NCBI GenBank assembly: GCA_018222665.1
Contig: JAAEZW010000043.1
Location: 2,824 to 10,741 of the forward strand
Direction of reading: 5' to 3'
Length of the DNA: 7,918 bases
Source of the DNA: Paracoccaceae bacterium
GTDB lineage: Bacteria > Pseudomonadota > Alphaproteobacteria > Rhodobacterales > Rhodobacteraceae
In this document: positions 6,632 through 7,918 of the stretch, piece by piece
Layout: each line of letters begins with the position of its first letter
Numbering within the stretch: the first letter of the stretch is position 1
The notes under the pieces: generated by a model
Database searches by the model: none
What the model was told of the DNA's origin: nothing
Seen by the model: the letters and a program-made list of their open reading frames with translations, nothing else
Position numbers and translations under genes: made by a program

Positions 6632-7918
6632 TTATTTGATTGCGTCCCAAGCTGCTTGGATGTTGTCGGCAGTTGTTTTTGCATCTTGACCGTTTGCAAA
6701 AGCTGTCATTTCTGACCAGAACGCGCCTGCACCGATCGCACCTGGCATTAGGTCAGAAGCGTCAAAGCGGAATGTTGTCGCGTTTGCCAAAATCTCGCCC
6801 TGTTTACGTAGTGCAGGAGTTGCATAAGCATCAAGATTTACGCCTTTGTGAGCTGTTAAGAAAGTCCCTTGTGACATCCACGCCTCATGCGCAGATGGTT
6901 CTTTCATAAACTCAAAAAATGCGCGCGTTGCGGGTGAGTCTTTGGTCATTGTCCAAAGGGTGCCCGCTCCCAATACTGGGTTGCCCAAGTCTTTAGAAGC
7001 ATATGGTGGAAAATAGAAAAAGTCTGCTTCACCGTTTGCGACTTCTTCGCCTTTCTTAGGGAAGAATGCTGGAATGAATGATGCTTGACGATGCATCATA
7101 CAGCTGGCCGGTGAAGTGAACAAACCTTTTGGTGCATCACCAAAGAACGTTGTCGCAACTGATGCCGCACCGCCGGCTACGTAATCATCATTTCGCGAGA
7201 ATTGACCATAAACTTCCATCGCGTTCAAAACTTCCGGGCTGTTAAACGGTAGATCGTTTGATACCCAGCGATCATAGTTTTCAGGCGACGTTGTGCGCAA
7301 CATCAGGTCTTCCATCCAGTCTGTCGCTGTCCAGCCAGTTGCGTTCCCTGACTCAACACCGATACACCATGGTGTATTTCCATCTGCGACCATTTGATCA
7401 GAAAGAGCGATAAGATCTTCCATAGTCCCTGGGATCTCATAACCGTTGTCTTCAAACTGCTCTGGTGAGTACCAAACCAAAGACTTTAGGTCCATTTTGA
7501 ACGCAAAACCGTACATATTTTTGTTACCATTTGCGTCCGCATATGTCCCTAGGTCGACCCATGATTGGCCTGCGCCGTAGTTTTCTGCCATCCAACTTGC
7601 AGTCGCGTCACCGAGAGGGACTAGGTGCCCTTCTTTAGCCATGTCTCCGGCCAAGCCAGGCTGCGGGAAGATTGCAATATTGGGCGCGTTGTTTGAGCGA
7701 AGATCCGCAACAATAAGTGCAGCGAAGTCACGCGAACCGGAGTATTCTACTTTGGCACCAGTCGCTTTCTCGAAACAGCTAATAGTATTCAGAAGCATCT
7801 CTTCATCTTGGCCGCCAGTGATTGAGCCGGCGATAGTTATTACTTCACCAGAGAAGCTGCCTAAGTCACCAATCGGCGTCAGGGTATTACAAACATCTGA
7901 GTGTGATCCTGCAAAGCT
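6632..7918 (-). CDS. aglE: Alpha-glucoside ABC transporter substrate-binding protein (5' end beyond window)
   Basis: AglE is the periplasmic binding protein that delivers alpha-glucosides to AglFG. The frame stays open to the right edge, giving 428 visible residues; the true start lies outside. An internal ATG at 7798 is not the start, because the 40 residues before it continue a typical binding-protein beginning (GEVITIAGSITGG). The visible fragment opens with SFAGSHS, which could be the end of a signal peptide cut after SFA, so only about 20 residues may be missing. Family-like stretches are NIAIFPQPGLAGDMA (80-94), GQSWVDLGTY (117-126), LKSLVWYSPEQFEDNGYEIP (144-163), TPWCIGVESGNATGW (182-196), HRQASFIPAFFP (276-287) and LGAGTLWTMTKDSP (316-329). 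Four cysteines (C10, C48, C185, C273) fit two periplasmic disulfides; no lipobox is seen. It heads the visible operon and is followed by a strong hairpin, consistent with high expression. Confidence 0.93.
   Translation of the reverse strand, partial: SFAGSHSDVCNTLTPIGDLGSFSGEVITIAGSITGGQDEEMLLNTISCFEKATGAKVEYSGSRDFAALIVADLRSNNAPNIAIFPQPGLAGDMAKEGHLVPLGDATASWMAENYGAGQSWVDLGTYADANGNKNMYGFAFKMDLKSLVWYSPEQFEDNGYEIPGTMEDLIALSDQMVADGNTPWCIGVESGNATGWTATDWMEDLMLRTTSPENYDRWVSNDLPFNSPEVLNAMEVYGQFSRNDDYVAGGAASVATTFFGDAPKGLFTSPASCMMHRQASFIPAFFPKKGEEVANGEADFFYFPPYASKDLGNPVLGAGTLWTMTKDSPATRAFFEFMKEPSAHEAWMSQGTFLTAHKGVNLDAYATPALRKQGEILANATTFRFDASDLMPGAIGAGAFWSEMTAFANGQDAKTTADNIQAAWDAIK

Noticed and set aside
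7798..7918. ATG at 7798 as the aglE start
   Set aside because: The same frame is open through 40 further codons to the edge and encodes a plausible binding-protein N-terminus. The gene is therefore cut by the window, not short.

Overview
The window looks like a chromosomal segment of an alphaproteobacterium, most likely a marine Rhodobacterales (Roseobacter-type) organism. This rests on two things: a HemY-type membrane TPR protein with a C-terminal zinc ribbon, and an alpha-glucoside ABC transporter operon in the order aglE-aglF-aglG-aglA-aglK, as known from Sinorhizobium meliloti. Hand counts over short blocks put GC in the mid-40s percent overall. No taxonomic marker gene is present, so the assignment is inference.

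Positions 31-1488 on the + strand hold hemY. Its 3' end overlaps the 3' end of the convergent agl operon by 41 bp (1448-1488). From 1448 to the right edge, everything is one - strand operon, transcribed right to left. In transcription order it holds aglE (periplasmic binding protein, start beyond the right edge), an 85-bp gap with a strong RNA hairpin, aglF (permease), aglG (permease), aglA (GH13 alpha-glucosidase) and aglK (ATPase). The junctions tighten along the operon: 85, 10, 3 and 1 nt. The last three have Shine-Dalgarno (SD) sequences lying at or inside the end of the preceding gene, which suggests translational coupling.

The five agl products form one uptake-and-hydrolysis unit. AglE captures an alpha-glucoside (sucrose, maltose, trehalose or a related compound) in the periplasm. 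AglF and AglG form the membrane channel, driven by AglK. AglA, which has no signal peptide, cleaves the imported sugar in the cytoplasm. The expected LacI-type regulator (AglR) and the operon promoter would lie beyond the right edge. HemY is functionally unrelated.

I found no mobile element, CRISPR array, RNA gene or wholly new system. The only gene-free stretch of note is the 85-bp aglE-aglF gap. The most interesting points are the RNA structures at the aglE-aglF boundary and downstream of aglK, the convergent coding overlap, the TTG-started aglK, and substitutions in the glucosidase motifs.
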